A stretch of 64,000 nucleotides of DNA, taken from NCBI GenBank assembly GCA_963920525.1, contig OY986438.1:99683349-99747348 (forward strand), read 5' to 3'. Position numbers and translations under genes: made by a program. The stretch is from Dichetophora obliterata. Lineage: Eukaryota > Arthropoda > Insecta > Diptera > Sciomyzidae. Below, piece after piece: positions 21,440 through 33,100 of the stretch; positions within the stretch are counted from its first letter, which is position 1; each line of letters starts with the position of its first letter. The notes under the pieces are model-generated. The model saw nothing but the letters and a program-made list of their open reading frames with translations, was not told the DNA's origin and did no database searches.

Positions 21440-22850
21440 GGTTTGCACTGTCCCATTGGGAAAAAATGTTTTTACAATTGCTTAGTTTTACCTATCTTAA
21501 TGACAACTTATTTGAATAAAATTTATATACTGCAAATGTACTCGAAAATACCTTTGCAACGATGTAAAATTTATGTGAATATGCTGACGATAACACAGGT
21601 AAAATGGTACCACAATTTTTTTGTTTGCGTAATAATATAAAGATAAGGTATTTAACATGTAATTTTGTTAAAACAAAAACAGAATTCTATTTTTTTATTT
21701 AAACGTTCAATTATATTTTATATAAAAAAAACTATAACAAAAATAAAAAACCACATTAGTCTTATTAAAAAGGCGCATTCATTAGATTTTCCAGGTACTC
21801 TTTTGCACTTTGCACTTTGAGCAGAACACCTCACTATCACTATTTCCTTTTTCCAGGAATGAATATATTTTAAGTTGATTGCTCAACACAGACTTTCGCT
21901 TCAACATTTCGATAAGTTTAAAAAATTAGTTGCACATACACTTTTAACAGGGTCGCAAAAAAATAAAAAATTTATTAAGGGAAATTTTTGTCTCATTAGA
22001 CAAAGTGGACTAAATTGCAAACATGAAAGAAAATAAAAAAACAGGACAAAGTAATAAAAAGTATTTTGAGCCCGTTACACAGGACGCAGGACTTTGCTCG
22101 AAAAACGGGACTGTCCTGCGAAATACAGGACGAATGGAAGCGTGAAAAACTTTCAGTCACATCATGAAAACCTTGGCATGGTAAAAACGAATTTAGTGTT
22201 CAAGTAACAAAAATCCTGTAGAATTATAAAAGAAAGTTTGCATTTTTTTTACAGTGGTAAAAAGAGCCCTCCAGATAAGACTAAATATAACTAGAATTTT
22301 TTGATGAAATCGAAACTCTGATAAATGTCAAAAAACTATAAATGAAGACTCTTTAATTTCTACGATTTTCTGTGTACAGCATTTGTAAATAAGTTAAAAA
22401 GTATCGTTTTTCTACATTCTTGCAGTTTCAACAACTTAAAAATGCAACAAAAATTTAAATTACTTGAATTTTTTTTTTATTTCAAAAATAATATTTTTAT
22501 ATGTTTAGTAAATAGCAGAGCTGGGCATCTTGCGACTATAAATATTTTCCAATTACAATTGCATTAATCGTAATTAACGATTACGATGACTGTAATTGCA
22601 ATTTTATTGTAATTGTAATATAAGAATTTAATGATTACACTTACAGTAATCGTTATCAATGCAAAATTACAATAAAAATTTTGTCAATAAAAAAGTGTGA
22701 TGTGATGAAGAACGGGATATTGAGTTGAATTTTTCAGTTACAAGATTGGAATGCTTACCCACCAGTATTGGCCTAATTTTTCTACCTCTACGTTAGAATT
22801 TAAATTAAACTTTCACACTCTTTTTCTTGAATTAAATTAAAAAACAATGA
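21440..22850. other. No recognisable gene
   Basis: AT-rich. A short CAGGACGCAGGAC / GGGACTGTCCTGCG patch (about 22080-22130) and a stretch rich in AATCGTAATTACGATT-like words (22550-22680) stand out. CAGAGCTGGGCATCTTGCG at about 22516 resembles a hAT-type terminus, but no partner end was found. Confidence 0.4.
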
Positions 22851-23086
22851 TTACAATTACAGAAATAGTAATTAATTTGTGATCTATTAAATTATTACAT
22901 GAATTTAATTGGGAGCTTTAGATCAAGTAAGTTTTTTAAGATGGCAACAACAACAAAAATTCTGTGATTGACTCTATACAGAGTTGTTGTTGCCTTTTTA
23001 AAAAATTTAATTGATCTCAAGCTCGCAGTTAAATTCATGTTATAATTTAATAGATCACAATAAATTACGATTGCTGTAATTGTAAT
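22851..23086. mobile_element. Palindromic MITE, about 104 bp arms
   Basis: The left arm 22851-22955 and right arm 22983-23086 are inverted copies with about 85-90% agreement by eye. Shared words include TTACAATTACAG, GTGATCTATTAAATTAT, ACATGAATTTAA, GATCAA and GGCAACAACAAC. The loop is about 27 bases. The surrounding sequence is rich in related GTAATTGTAATT words, so the ends of the element may lie further out. No coding potential. Confidence 0.7.
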
Positions 23087-23399
23087 TTTTTATTGATAAC
23101 GATTATTGTAATCGTAATAAATAAAGTTATTATAGTACTACACTGTAAAAAGAATTGAATTATTTTAAATTTGGCTCAAGGAATGTTCAAAAAAGGAAAA
23201 ACATGATGCTTTTATAAATTATGTCGTGAAAAAATTGGTGTTACTGACATTTCTGATGACTGTCAAAAAACTTAGAAGAAAAAGTTAGATTTTTTTGCAA
23301 GTACTTGACTATGAAATGAAGAAAATGCGATTACGAACTCAAAACAACATCTGGCTTGCAACTGAAATGCATTTTGAAATTAAAGAAATTAAAAAAACA

Positions 23400-24450
23400 A
23401 AAGGATGAAGACTTGGCTGCAGTTCTTAAATAAACTTTAATGCGTGTTTTTAATGCTTTTGAATATTATGTTCCTTTCAAAGCGGACATAAGTTCCATGG
23501 ACATTTGGAGCGGCCATTATTTCCTTCCCCATTCTTTAATGAGCCCTATCTTTTATCAAAAACAAATTGGATTTTTGTGGAAGAGGCATTAGCTTGCTTT
23601 CTTCAAAATATTTTAACAAAAGAGCAATACAATGCAAATTCTAAGTGAAAGTAAATTGAGAAACTGTGACATATATTCACATTATAATAAAACTGTAGCT
23701 GCAAAATTAAAATGCCGACTCAATGGTGTTGATCAAAGCGAAAAAGAGTTGCCAAATGCAACAGTTAATTTGGAATCGGATTTATTGCATACTGGTAAAT
23801 AAAATTGTTTAAATTATGCTTAGGTTTTTGAACCTGTAATGGAAACACACAATACTTATTATTTTAAATCTGAGGTGATATTGAGTAACATGTTCGACAT
23901 TAGCACTGGTCAAGCGCAGTTTAAACAAATGTTTCTTCTGCCAAGTTCGAAATATTCCGATGCAACGGTTTTTGCGACAACAATAATACCCTTGCGATTT
24001 ATGCTCTCCTCTGGGAAGCCTATTTGGTACAGTCGTACACCTCAAAACATAAGATTTTGCAGGCCCATTAAATTAAAATGCGACAATGATACTAAATGTT
24101 AAATTTTGAAAGATGAATCAGAATTAAAAAAATAAAATTGATGCTGTGAAAAACATGCACTTTACAGTTGGCGAAGAAAAAATAGTAGAAATATTATTTA
24201 AATTATATTTAACACTTATTGATGGAAAAGTTTTGAATATTTGAACTGGAACCAAGTCGAATCAATACATCAAACGTGTAAAGTCCAATAATAGTAGATA
24301 CAAGTGGAAACGATAAATTGGCAGTTTCAAAAAGGAAGAAGAACATTCAAGATACATTTTGGATGAAGTCGGTCTTTGTGTAGATATGACAAATGACGGA
24401 AAAACTTCGGGTCGAGCTTTCACTGATCATGCAATATTTGATTTTATTAG
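23400..24450 (+). pseudogene. Decayed transposase-like coding relic, family not identified
   Basis: Short plus-strand peptides in shifting frames look like former protein: SSMDIWSGHYFLPHSLMSP (about 23490), AKLKCRLNGVDQSEKELPNA (23700), SEVILSNMFDISTGQAQFKQ...FRPIKLKCDN-like (23840-24100) and DEVGLCVDMTNDGKTSGRAF (24370-24425). From memory, a 'GxTNDGNTARRFF' block occurs in large uncharacterised multicopy proteins of cnidarians and arthropods that behave like transposon products, and the last peptide resembles it. That is an impression, not a match that I can verify. Stops interrupt every stretch, and no termini were found. Confidence 0.3.
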
Positions 24451-24817
24451 TTTTATTAGTTTATTAGTTTTCCGCTTTAAAATTATATTGATTTGCTTAT
24501 CGTGTCACTTTCCCATAAATTGAAGCCAAAATGTATTCTTGGTTGCCGATGACATCTACGATACATATTAGGAATAGAAATTACCAGATCTTCTGACGGT
24601 TTTAAGATCTTTTGAATGTAAAAGTGCTGCTCTGATTCAAAATTTTAGATCCCTAATTATTCATTGTTTACGTCTTTGGAAAGAATCCTTACAGACTACT
24701 AAAAAATAAAAATATCTTACAAACTATTATAAAAAATAACAAAAAAATTTAACAAGGAGTAAAAATTCATTATTATTTGAAATAAAAAATTAATAGGAAA
24801 TAAAAATTAATAATAAA

Positions 24818-27800
24818 TTATATACGAAACAAGTTATTTAGCAAATTCTTAAATGAAAATTTCGAAAAATAAAAATCTAAGTTATTTTCACTAGATAATT
24901 CATTATACAATGACAAGGCACGATTTATAGGCTCATTACATGCATAAAGAGTTCTATGAGTTTGAGAATGAAATAACGCGTAATGCCGCAACATTCTAGC
25001 AGGAATATTAAAATTAACAAATTGTAATAATTGGTCACAGTCAGTTTGACCTGATATAAGATCGTGAATAAATAATAACGACTGAATCTTTCTTCTAGTT
25101 TCGAGAGTTTTTAAGCCAAATAGTAAAATACGCGTTTCATAGGAAGGTAAAGGTTCTTCAAAGTGCAAAGAACGAAGCACAAAACGTGAAAATGATTTTT
25201 GGATCTTTTCCAATCGAGCGCAATGGATTAAATAGAAAGGACTCCATATAAAAGAAGCATACTCTAACCTTGACCTTACAAACGAATTATAAAGACAAAC
25301 CAGAGTATAAGAATCAGAAAATTCTAAACTATTTCTACGTACAAAAGCAAGCAAGGAATATGATTTAGGAACAACATAATTTATATGATCCACAAAAGTG
25401 AACTTTGAGTCAAAAATAATTCCAAGGTCCTTAATTGAATTAACCTTCTTTAAGGGGTTACCAGAGAGGGAATATGAAAAAATTATAAAACTGTTACACT
25501 TCGTGTATGTCATAGCAAAGCATTTATTAAAATTTAACGGTAACAAATTCAATAAACTCCATGACAGCAAATTACTTAGATCACTCTGTAAAAGAGCAGC
25601 ATCATTTAGATTAGATACTTTACTAAAAAGCTTTAAATCATCAGCATAAAGTAATAATTTTGCCGAATGAAAATATTTACTTACATCATTAATAAATAAT
25701 GAAAAAAGTAAAGGGCCAAGAATGCTACCCTGGGGGACTCCAGAAGAAGCAATGAAGTGATGCGATTTAACACCATTTATTTCCACAAAACATACTCTAT
25801 ATTGAAGATAAGACTGGATCCAATTCAAGAAATTGGAATGGAAACCCATTTTGGCAAGTTTAGCTAATAATACATTATGGGGAACCTTGTCAAAGGCCTT
25901 GGAGAAGTCCGTATAGAGGACATCAACTTGATGTCCTAGTTCAAAAGATGAAATGCAGAATTTTGAGAAAACTGCTAAGTTAGTTACAGTAGACCGACCA
26001 GCAAAAAACCCGTGCTGTTCAGGGCAAATGTGTCGCTTTACAAAGAAGAATAATCTATTTTTAATAACACTTTCAAAAAGTTTCGAAACATTTGATAGCT
26101 TAGAAATAGGTCTATAGTTGGATACATCATTCTTATTACCACATTTAAAAACCGGTGTTATAGAGCCAATTTTCCAACAGTCTATAAAAGTGCCAGTCTT
26201 TAAAGATTTATTGAAAATTTCACACAAAGGCCTAGATAAGGAAAACGCGCATTTATTAAGCAAAATAGATGAAATACCATCATTATCAGCCTTATTCGAT
26301 ACTTTCATTTTGGTCATAGCAGTGGAAATTTCATCCTCAGACAAAACAACAGTACCAAGGTTTAAAAATGAGTCTACATTTTCCAAGATTGACATATCAA
26401 AATTTGAATTGACCGTAACATAATTGGATTTAAAATAATCAGCAAATAGATTCACAGTATCTTGAATAGTAAAAGAGTCAATGCCGTTATAGTATGTTGA
26501 AGTAGGAATGCAGGAGCCATCACGTTTGGATTGAATAAAGTGCCAAAATGACTTTGGATTGATTTTAATATTATTCTCACAACGTAAAATATACTGTTTG
26601 TAGAGAAATTTATTTAAAAAATTAAATTCTCTCATGTAATGAATGTACATTAAGTGATACTGGGGATCATTAGTTGTCTTAAATAATTTTATATTTTTAT
26701 TGCGCAAGTTTTTAAGCTTTTTAAGACCTTTAGTGTACCATGGTAACTTATACACTTTTGGCGAAAAATGTGGAATATATTCAGTGCTTATAGAAGACAA
26801 ATAAGATTTAAATAAATCATAACAATCTGCCACATTTTGATTTAAAAACATCTCATTCCATCTAGTATCGAAAAAAATAGCATTTAAAAGATCAAAATTA
26901 CATAATTTAAAATTAAAATAATTATTTTGCGGCAAACATTGCACAAAGTCATAGAACTCAAAATCTAAAACAAGTGGAACGTGGTGTATACCTGATGGAG
27001 ATACAGGACATAAACAATGAGATAGTTGAGACTTAAAATTTTTTGAAACAAAAATCAGATCTAAAATTTTGTTAAGTGAATTAAAAAAGGAATTAATTTG
27101 AACTAAATCAATGCTTAATAAACTATCAATAAAATAAATTTCGTGAGAATTATTGATATTGGAGGGAGTAAACACATCAGCAAGAAAACTCCAAACAACT
27201 TTACTTAGATTGAAGTCACCCAAAAAGCATAAGTGATTATCTGCATTCTTAAATGATGATTGTAAACCAACAACATTGTCAACATGCGCAGCATATAGGT
27301 CATCTGAACTATTTGGTGGGATATATGAGACACATACGTAAGCAGCACCTTTGGTATCATTTATTGTAACACATAGTTGGTCCAGTAGCGTGTCACTATT
27401 CTGCAGTAAAAATATAGACGAGCAAAGATTGTGTTTAACTGCAATCAAAACACCACCACCTCGAGTGAGACCAGTCTTAGCAGCATCTCTGTCCTTGCGA
27501 TAAACTTGATATATATTAGGATCAAAGAATTCGCCATCAAAAAAATCTGCATTCAGCCACGTTTCAACAAATACTATTATGTCAAAATCACTTTGTGAGG
27601 TCCAATTAAAAATAGAATTTACTTTCGTCCTAATTCCAGACATATTATTAAAAAATAACTTTAATTTAGTGCGAGTCCCAGCAGAATTTTTATGAATATG
27701 TACGTCATCAAGAGTTGTAGAAAGAGCCTTCGAGTCATTCTCTTTATCTTGAACAGCATTCCAATCAATAGTTGTGTTGGATAAAGAAAGCGACGGTAAT

Positions 27801-27874
27801 GGCAAATGCAATATCGACGAGTTTGATGGCAAAGGGGGTGCATCAGCATGAACAGCAGATAATAAAAATTGCAT
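24818..27874 (-). CDS. LINE D ORF2: AP endonuclease and reverse transcriptase
   Basis: 1018 codons without interruption. The endonuclease domain spans about residues 70-305: VETWL (E104), GGGVLIAVKHN, SYIPPNSS, LGDFNLSKVVW (D220, N222) and SGIHHVPLVLDF (H297/H298). A linker with LPWYTKGLKKLKN (377-389) and SFWHFIQSK follows. The reverse transcriptase spans about 570-760: ITPVFKCG...NYRPISKLS, QHGFFAGRSTVTNLA, VLYTDFSKAFDKVPH (D656), GVPQGSILGPLLFSLFIND and YADD at 743-746. The C-terminal thumb and tail (IKDLGIIFDSKFTF, SRLEYASFIWSPF) run to the end. There is no RNase H domain and no CCHC knuckle that I can see. This is the usual architecture of Jockey/CR1-group elements, with target-primed reverse transcription as the expected activity. 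All catalytic residues are present, so this protein looks functional. Confidence 0.9.
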   Translation of the reverse strand: MQFLLSAVHADAPPLPSNSSILHLPLPSLSLSNTTIDWNAVQDKENDSKALSTTLDDVHIHKNSAGTRTKLKLFFNNMSGIRTKVNSIFNWTSQSDFDIIVFVETWLNADFFDGEFFDPNIYQVYRKDRDAAKTGLTRGGGVLIAVKHNLCSSIFLLQNSDTLLDQLCVTINDTKGAAYVCVSYIPPNSSDDLYAAHVDNVVGLQSSFKNADNHLCFLGDFNLSKVVWSFLADVFTPSNINNSHEIYFIDSLLSIDLVQINSFFNSLNKILDLIFVSKNFKSQLSHCLCPVSPSGIHHVPLVLDFEFYDFVQCLPQNNYFNFKLCNFDLLNAIFFDTRWNEMFLNQNVADCYDLFKSYLSSISTEYIPHFSPKVYKLPWYTKGLKKLKNLRNKNIKLFKTTNDPQYHLMYIHYMREFNFLNKFLYKQYILRCENNIKINPKSFWHFIQSKRDGSCIPTSTYYNGIDSFTIQDTVNLFADYFKSNYVTVNSNFDMSILENVDSFLNLGTVVLSEDEISTAMTKMKVSNKADNDGISSILLNKCAFSLSRPLCEIFNKSLKTGTFIDCWKIGSITPVFKCGNKNDVSNYRPISKLSNVSKLFESVIKNRLFFFVKRHICPEQHGFFAGRSTVTNLAVFSKFCISSFELGHQVDVLYTDFSKAFDKVPHNVLLAKLAKMGFHSNFLNWIQSYLQYRVCFVEINGVKSHHFIASSGVPQGSILGPLLFSLFINDVSKYFHSAKLLLYADDLKLFSKVSNLNDAALLQSDLSNLLSWSLLNLLPLNFNKCFAMTYTKCNSFIIFSYSLSGNPLKKVNSIKDLGIIFDSKFTFVDHINYVVPKSYSLLAFVRRNSLEFSDSYTLVCLYNSFVRSRLEYASFIWSPFYLIHCARLEKIQKSFSRFVLRSLHFEEPLPSYETRILLFGLKTLETRRKIQSLLFIHDLISGQTDCDQLLQFVNFNIPARMLRHYALFHSQTHRTLYACNEPINRALSLYNELSSENNLDFYFSKFSFKNLLNNLFRI

Positions 27875-27885
27875 ATATTCTTCTC

Positions 27886-28989
27886 TTAACTCTTCAGTAG
27901 ATTTTCGTCTTCTTTCGCTAAAAAAGAGAAATGCCGCACTCGGACATCAGCCGGCCACAATGTTGGATTGAATACTTTATCTAAATCATTCAGCGGTATA
28001 ATTAATTTAAAGCTGACTCGCTTTAAAGTGGTCACATCAATACCCCTTTTAACCAGACGATAACACGCAATTTTATCTTTAAGAATATTAGTATGCGAGC
28101 AGATATATTCAATAACACTATCAGCAGTAACAGTAGGTTTGAAATAAGAGAGATGAAGAAAACTCTTTGACACAGCAACATCAAGCTCATTACTAGCACT
28201 GCACCCCACAATAGACAAATCATTGTTTTGATTATTATTATTTTGCCTTTTGTTACGCACCGTACTCCACTCATAAGCCGATGACACAGGCAAGGGAGAA
28301 GATAAGGTTGGATCACTCCCAACAACAACAGCAGCAGCAGGCGCAGCAGCAGACACATCAGCATAAGAACCAGTCACACTAGATTTAGTATGTGAAGAAG
28401 ACGAATTTAAAGAGACATCATTATTGACAGCAGCAACAGAATCAGAGCACACATTCAAATCAGGTGCATCAACAGCAGCAGCAGCAGCACCCGTGCAAAG
28501 AGATGAATTAGATGGAGAGCGTAACTCAATTAAGTTAGCATTCGCAGCAACAGCATTGTATGAAGGCACTGGATTATGAACATCAGCAAGGGCAATATCG
28601 ATGCTGGGTGTTTTCATCGGTTGCATATTAACAGCAGATTTCAAGGTCGAGGTTAATGAACTCGACGATGAAGAGCAAACACTCTTCAATTTACTTGCAT
28701 TGTTATTAGCTAATAAAGAGCTTTGACTAATGAGCAATTTAAGTTCTTTCACTTCTGCAGCCAGTTCCGACACAATTTCGCAGATATTAAAAGTTCTATT
28801 TAGGCACTTATCGCAATTATAGACAAAATTTGGACAATTATTAAAAAAGCCAAAAGAACGGTCATCAATATTAGTACACGATCTATGACATCGCTCATTG
28901 CACACATTACATGGTAATGAAACCTCCGCGCCCAAAATAGTTTTACTGCAAATTAAGCAACGAGAACGCATGACCGAAGCGAACGACAA
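27886..28989 (-). CDS. LINE D ORF1: PHD-type zinc finger and RNA-binding-like protein
   Basis: 367 codons. Residues 11-62 carry a PHD-like C4HC3 pattern: C11 (RCLIC), C14, C27, C30, H35, C38, C59 and C62. A coiled-coil-prone stretch (ELAAEVKELKLLIS) is at about 83-97. A long low-complexity Ser/Ala/Val-rich middle follows, encoded partly by CAG/GCA-type repeats. The C-terminal block (about 275-360) reads LHLSYFKPTVTADSVIEYI, then CYRLVKRGID, SFKLIIPLNDLDKVFNP and WPADVRVRHF. That block is characteristic of ORF1-like proteins in insect LINEs with an N-terminal PHD finger. Expected role: binding of the element's RNA. It ends 11 nt before the ORF2 start, so ORF2 is likely reached by reinitiation or readthrough-type translation (inference). 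A partial relative of its zinc finger lies at 36057-36293. Confidence 0.8.
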   Translation of the reverse strand: MSFASVMRSRCLICSKTILGAEVSLPCNVCNERCHRSCTNIDDRSFGFFNNCPNFVYNCDKCLNRTFNICEIVSELAAEVKELKLLISQSSLLANNNASKLKSVCSSSSSSLTSTLKSAVNMQPMKTPSIDIALADVHNPVPSYNAVAANANLIELRSPSNSSLCTGAAAAAVDAPDLNVCSDSVAAVNNDVSLNSSSSHTKSSVTGSYADVSAAAPAAAVVVGSDPTLSSPLPVSSAYEWSTVRNKRQNNNNQNNDLSIVGCSASNELDVAVSKSFLHLSYFKPTVTADSVIEYICSHTNILKDKIACYRLVKRGIDVTTLKRVSFKLIIPLNDLDKVFNPTLWPADVRVRHFSFLAKEDENLLKS

Positions 28990-29019
28990 TCGAATATAAA
29001 CTGAAAATTACTCTGAGTT

Positions 29020-29690
29020 TTACTTTTATTTCAATTTTATTTCGTAGCAACTGCTTATTCATTTTTAGAAGGACTATTTTTATCGCATGAAAATCAATAT
29101 TGTCGTTAGAGGTTTGACACCAAAAATACTTAGTAAATGCGGCTCCTCAAATTGTGTGTATGGGAGAATCGTGAGAATATTGTTGTTTGAAACAATTGAT
29201 TTAGTTTGTTGAATCTTGTTGCAATAAACTGGTTGAATTCGTATTAATTTATTTATGTCACTTTATAAAGCACAAATGAGCGCAAAAAAAAGAGAAAAAG
29301 ATCGATAAAAGAATGTGATATGAGTTCCATTTAGTAGCATTTTTTGAGTTTAATTCTCAAGAATCGATATATAGTAATACTACGTTTACATTGGGCTAAA
29401 TGTTTCATTTCACCTCATTCAGCCAAATGAGAAAGGAAATTATCTCAACTCAGTTGAAACAAATGAATGCGATTGAATACGATCTTAAAACTTATTAAAA
29501 ACTATTTCGAACGCATTCAATGGAGAATGGATAAAAAAACCCGAACACACTAAAAACAAATAAAAACTTAAAACAACATACATAAAAAAAACAACAACAA
29601 ACAACCAGTTGTCAAATGAAATGATATGCTTTCGTAAAAAAAACCAATGGAAACACTTCTGAATGACTCATTTAAAATGAGTCGTTTACT
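29020..29690. other. Unassigned; possible weak inverted-repeat element
   Basis: The part nearest 29.0 kb may be the 5' UTR of LINE D. ACGTTTACATTGGG at about 29385 and CCAATGGAAACACT near 29644 are weakly inverse and could be ends of a very old MITE, with ATTTCA words just inside. No coding sequence was recognised. Confidence 0.3.
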
Positions 29691-29698
29691 TTGCTTAA

Positions 29699-30181
29699 GG
29701 TAGAATTATAATTGACGTAATGTAAAGTAACGAAATGTTGTGGGACGGGACGTAATGTAAGAAAACGTTGTACCAATTATAATAGACAGTAGCCAGGCAG
29801 TTGTTTGTACAAAATAATTGCATGTTCCTGTACAAGTTTAATTAAAACTTCGTCATCCATAGCTGTGGATATATAGAACTATCACATTAACAACTCAATT
29901 GTAATTCAATTGAAAACTCAACAAAAAGCGTAGTTCAATAATATAAAATAGCGCAATTATCGAATCTTACCTCAATGTTTAGTTGCTCTTTGAACACACG
30001 TAATGTAAAGTAACGTAGAAATCGAAATTCAAGGGATCTTTACGTTCCGTTACATTACGTTATGTTTATTATTATCACTTGTATAAGAAAGTGTTGTTCG
30101 AAACAATAAGTGAAAGAACGCATTGCTCAATTGACATTAGACCACATTACGTTACTTCTATTATAACTGGGCCTTTACGAA
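29699..30181. mobile_element. MITE-like element built around repeated GTAATGTAAAGTAACG motifs
   Basis: GGTAGAATTATAATTGACGTAATG at the left and CATTACGTTACTTCTATTATAAC at the right form imperfect inverted ends. The word CGTAATGTAA(AGTAACG) or its complement occurs at about 29716, 29750, 29999, 30045 and 30143, in both orientations. Identical TTGCTTAA octamers flank the region (29691-29698 and 30182-30189) and may be a target duplication. If they are, the right terminus carries about eight extra bases relative to the left. No coding capacity. Confidence 0.5.
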
Positions 30182-30189
30182 TTGCTTAA

Positions 30190-33100
30190 TGGTTTTCCTT
30201 TAACGTGTTTGTGTTGCGAGTGTTTCAATAAACTCAATATTCTCTTAATTGCTTATTGGATATTTTTGTTAAATAAAATATAATATCAACTAATAACAAT
30301 ATACTTTATCGATTTTCGCATTCTTATTAAAAATTTCTGATCTTCTGAAATAAATAATTTTGAATAATTTTGATTTCGGATCTTCTGAAATAAAAAAGCG
30401 GATCTTCTGAAAAATTCTTATTTCCTACTCTGGTACATACAGTGCTAATACATACAGATTTGCGACATAAAATTTATGAAGCAGACAGATTACACTAATA
30501 TTCTTCTAGAGTTTAGCATCACTGCTTGTACGTTCTCGCAATAGGTTTGGGCAGTGCGTAATTCAAGAAGAGTTGAAAAATTGCTTCTAATGTGTTTGTT
30601 GTTGGAGTGATGCGAAAGTTCGCAATCTTGCATTTTCGCATCGTCACAACTGTGTTTCGAATCAACCCGTGAATACCAATGAAAGTTTTCACAACTTCAA
30701 CCTGAAGATATCGAATTGTTAAGTTTTGCTGATTCAACAGAAGATATTGACGAAGACGATAAATACGGCGAAGAAGACATTTTATCTGGTACTTCTCTGA
30801 ACAATTGGCACGAGTTATGTTTACAAAATGAACTGCACTTGACTGATTCAACATAAAATTAATATGAATGCGTACGTTTTAAAACAAAAAACATTGAAAT
30901 TTCTTTTATTTCGGGCTGAGAAGAGTCAATGGCAAGGAAAGGGTACCTTTTATTTCAAATTGGATTTCATTATACTTTATATTACTTTTAGTATAAGTTT
31001 GGCTTTGAATAATTCATTTTCTGTTTTTAATTTTGCAAATACAAAGTGGATCTGTGCAACCTACTGTTCAGTAGCATAAGGCCTTAAATTTATTTAATTT
31101 GAATAAAATTGCGCAGAGTTGTGAAAGATTGCATTAATTTTGTATTGCAATCAGTGACTTCAGGTTAAGGTAGCAATCTCTTGCAATGTCTTCAACACAA
31201 GAAGTCCTGAAATCATTTTTAAGTTATATGCATAAAAAAAGTGAAGTAATTGCAGATTTCATTGAAATAGAAATTGCGATCATGGCTGCAAAACTAAATT
31301 GATTTCGTTCCTTAAATCTTTTGAAAAGACTGCAATCACCTTAAATGTTTGTTAAAGTAAATTTGCAGTGCTTGAAGTCAAATGATTGAAAACGTTAAAA
31401 ATGAATTAAATCATGACCGAAAGAAATCATTAAAGCCACGATATATAATTCCTTAAAAAAAAGAACAATATGCTAATACTTGTCAAAAACAATTCAATTT
31501 TTAAACGCAATAAGCGAAAAATGCTAAGCACAGCAACACAAAAATGTAATCCAAAATACAATGTTCTTAGTTCTACCCTTACTTTCTTGCTAGATTTAGC
31601 AAAAATTTATTCTGAATACAAAATAACTTAAACATTTTTTAAATGAAATTTAAAAACTTCAATTGACTTACAGTTATTTCCCAATTTCAGGCACATAAAA
31701 TATGATTTCAACTGATTTCTTTGGCTTCAAATATACTATAATTGAATGCAATCAACAACTCCAATGAGCACGACTTCAATCGCATTGAACGAATCAAAAG
31801 ACTTCAACTGAAATTTTGCCAATTGATTTTTACCAATGGTCCTTCTATTCTGAAGAGTTTCCAAATTTATCGATCATTTTAAGAAGGAACACAAAAGATC
31901 GAGAGCTGGACCTCTAAGTTCTATATACGAATTGGAGCTGGCATTAAAGAAGTTTTTTATTGCATAGTTTTGAGGTTTGCCATTGTCCGCAGAGGGGTAG
32001 AAAAAATATTTTCATTAAAATAGTGTTTGTGTCAAAGTGGATTTGAATCTGAGATCTCAGGGCTTAATAGATGCTCTTAGCCTTGTTTTTACAGAGTGTT
32101 TTAAGTACAAAATGGTATTGATCTCAATACATACAATCAAGAAAGTACAGAAATTCGATAATTTAATACGCTCGCATGAAGGGATTGTCAAAATTCATTT
32201 TGTCGCTAAGTTGGCACAACTATACTGACGATTATAGCGCGATAGGCCTTTATATTTGTTTTTTTAAACGCATTTACTGGAAACTGCGAAAACTGAACGC
32301 CTCAAATTTTCGTCTATGCCTTCTATTGACTAAAAATGGGTGCCTCGAAGTGGAACTTTGAGTTTTGAAATAGAAAAAAAATCGACCAAAGTCATATTTG
32401 ATGAACACGGCAGTTATTCGATGGCATTTATTGAAAGATTCTTGGTATTTTTTTAATTTAACTTAGTATTTAATAGGTAGAATTTATTTTAAGTTAATTA
32501 CTAGTGGTTCTACCTGAAAAAAATATTTTTAGACACATTTTATTTTAAAATATATTCATTACTTACTTAATTGTTTTCTAAAAAATCAAAATTTTGCTTT
32601 TAATAGTCTAATGCTGTAACAACTTTTGAGACCTGTTGTGCCATCAACTTCGAACCCTATTTTTGTTTTTTAAAATGTTTACTTAACTATAAAGTTTTGT
32701 TAATGTAACCAGTTATATTACTTAATTTCACTCTTTCCCTCTATCCTCTTTCATCTGATTCTTTTCTGTCTTCTTTATAATACTATCTATCTTCTACTTT
32801 TACAACTCAAATACTTAAAAGCTATATTAAATAATATTTATAATAATAATAATCGTATATTTCATTCAATTATAACTTTAAATAGCTTATGCTCAAAAAT
32901 AAAAATGATTCAAATTTATTGTTTAATTTTTTTTATATGTAATATTTAGTTCTAAATTATATTTCTCTGTAAAGCAAAAGAACTTATTCTTATTACACTA
33001 AATTACTAAAATAAATAAAAATATATGCTAAATACTGAAACAGAAAAAATATGGTTTCATGGCTGCAGGACTGTTATTTGGGATTTGGTCTACGCACGTA

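Larger units (their letters stand above)
24700..29020 (-). mobile_element. LINE D: apparently intact Jockey-like non-LTR retrotransposon
   Basis: On the minus strand ORF1 (28989-27886) is followed after 11 nt by ORF2 (27874-24818), both uninterrupted. The 3' UTR after 24818 is AT-rich. I could not mark a clean tail or a target duplication, so the outer limits are approximate. Both ORFs are full length with expected motifs, and the element is the best-preserved transposon in the window. This suggests a recent insertion and possible competence for retrotransposition. Confidence 0.85.

Noticed and set aside
22516..22540. CAGAGCTGGGCATCTTG as a hAT terminus
   Set aside because: No inverse partner was found within several kilobases, and no transposase remnant reads from it.
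26118..26423. Plus-strand frame of 101 codons inside LINE D
   Set aside because: It is antisense to the intact ORF2 and has no independent support.
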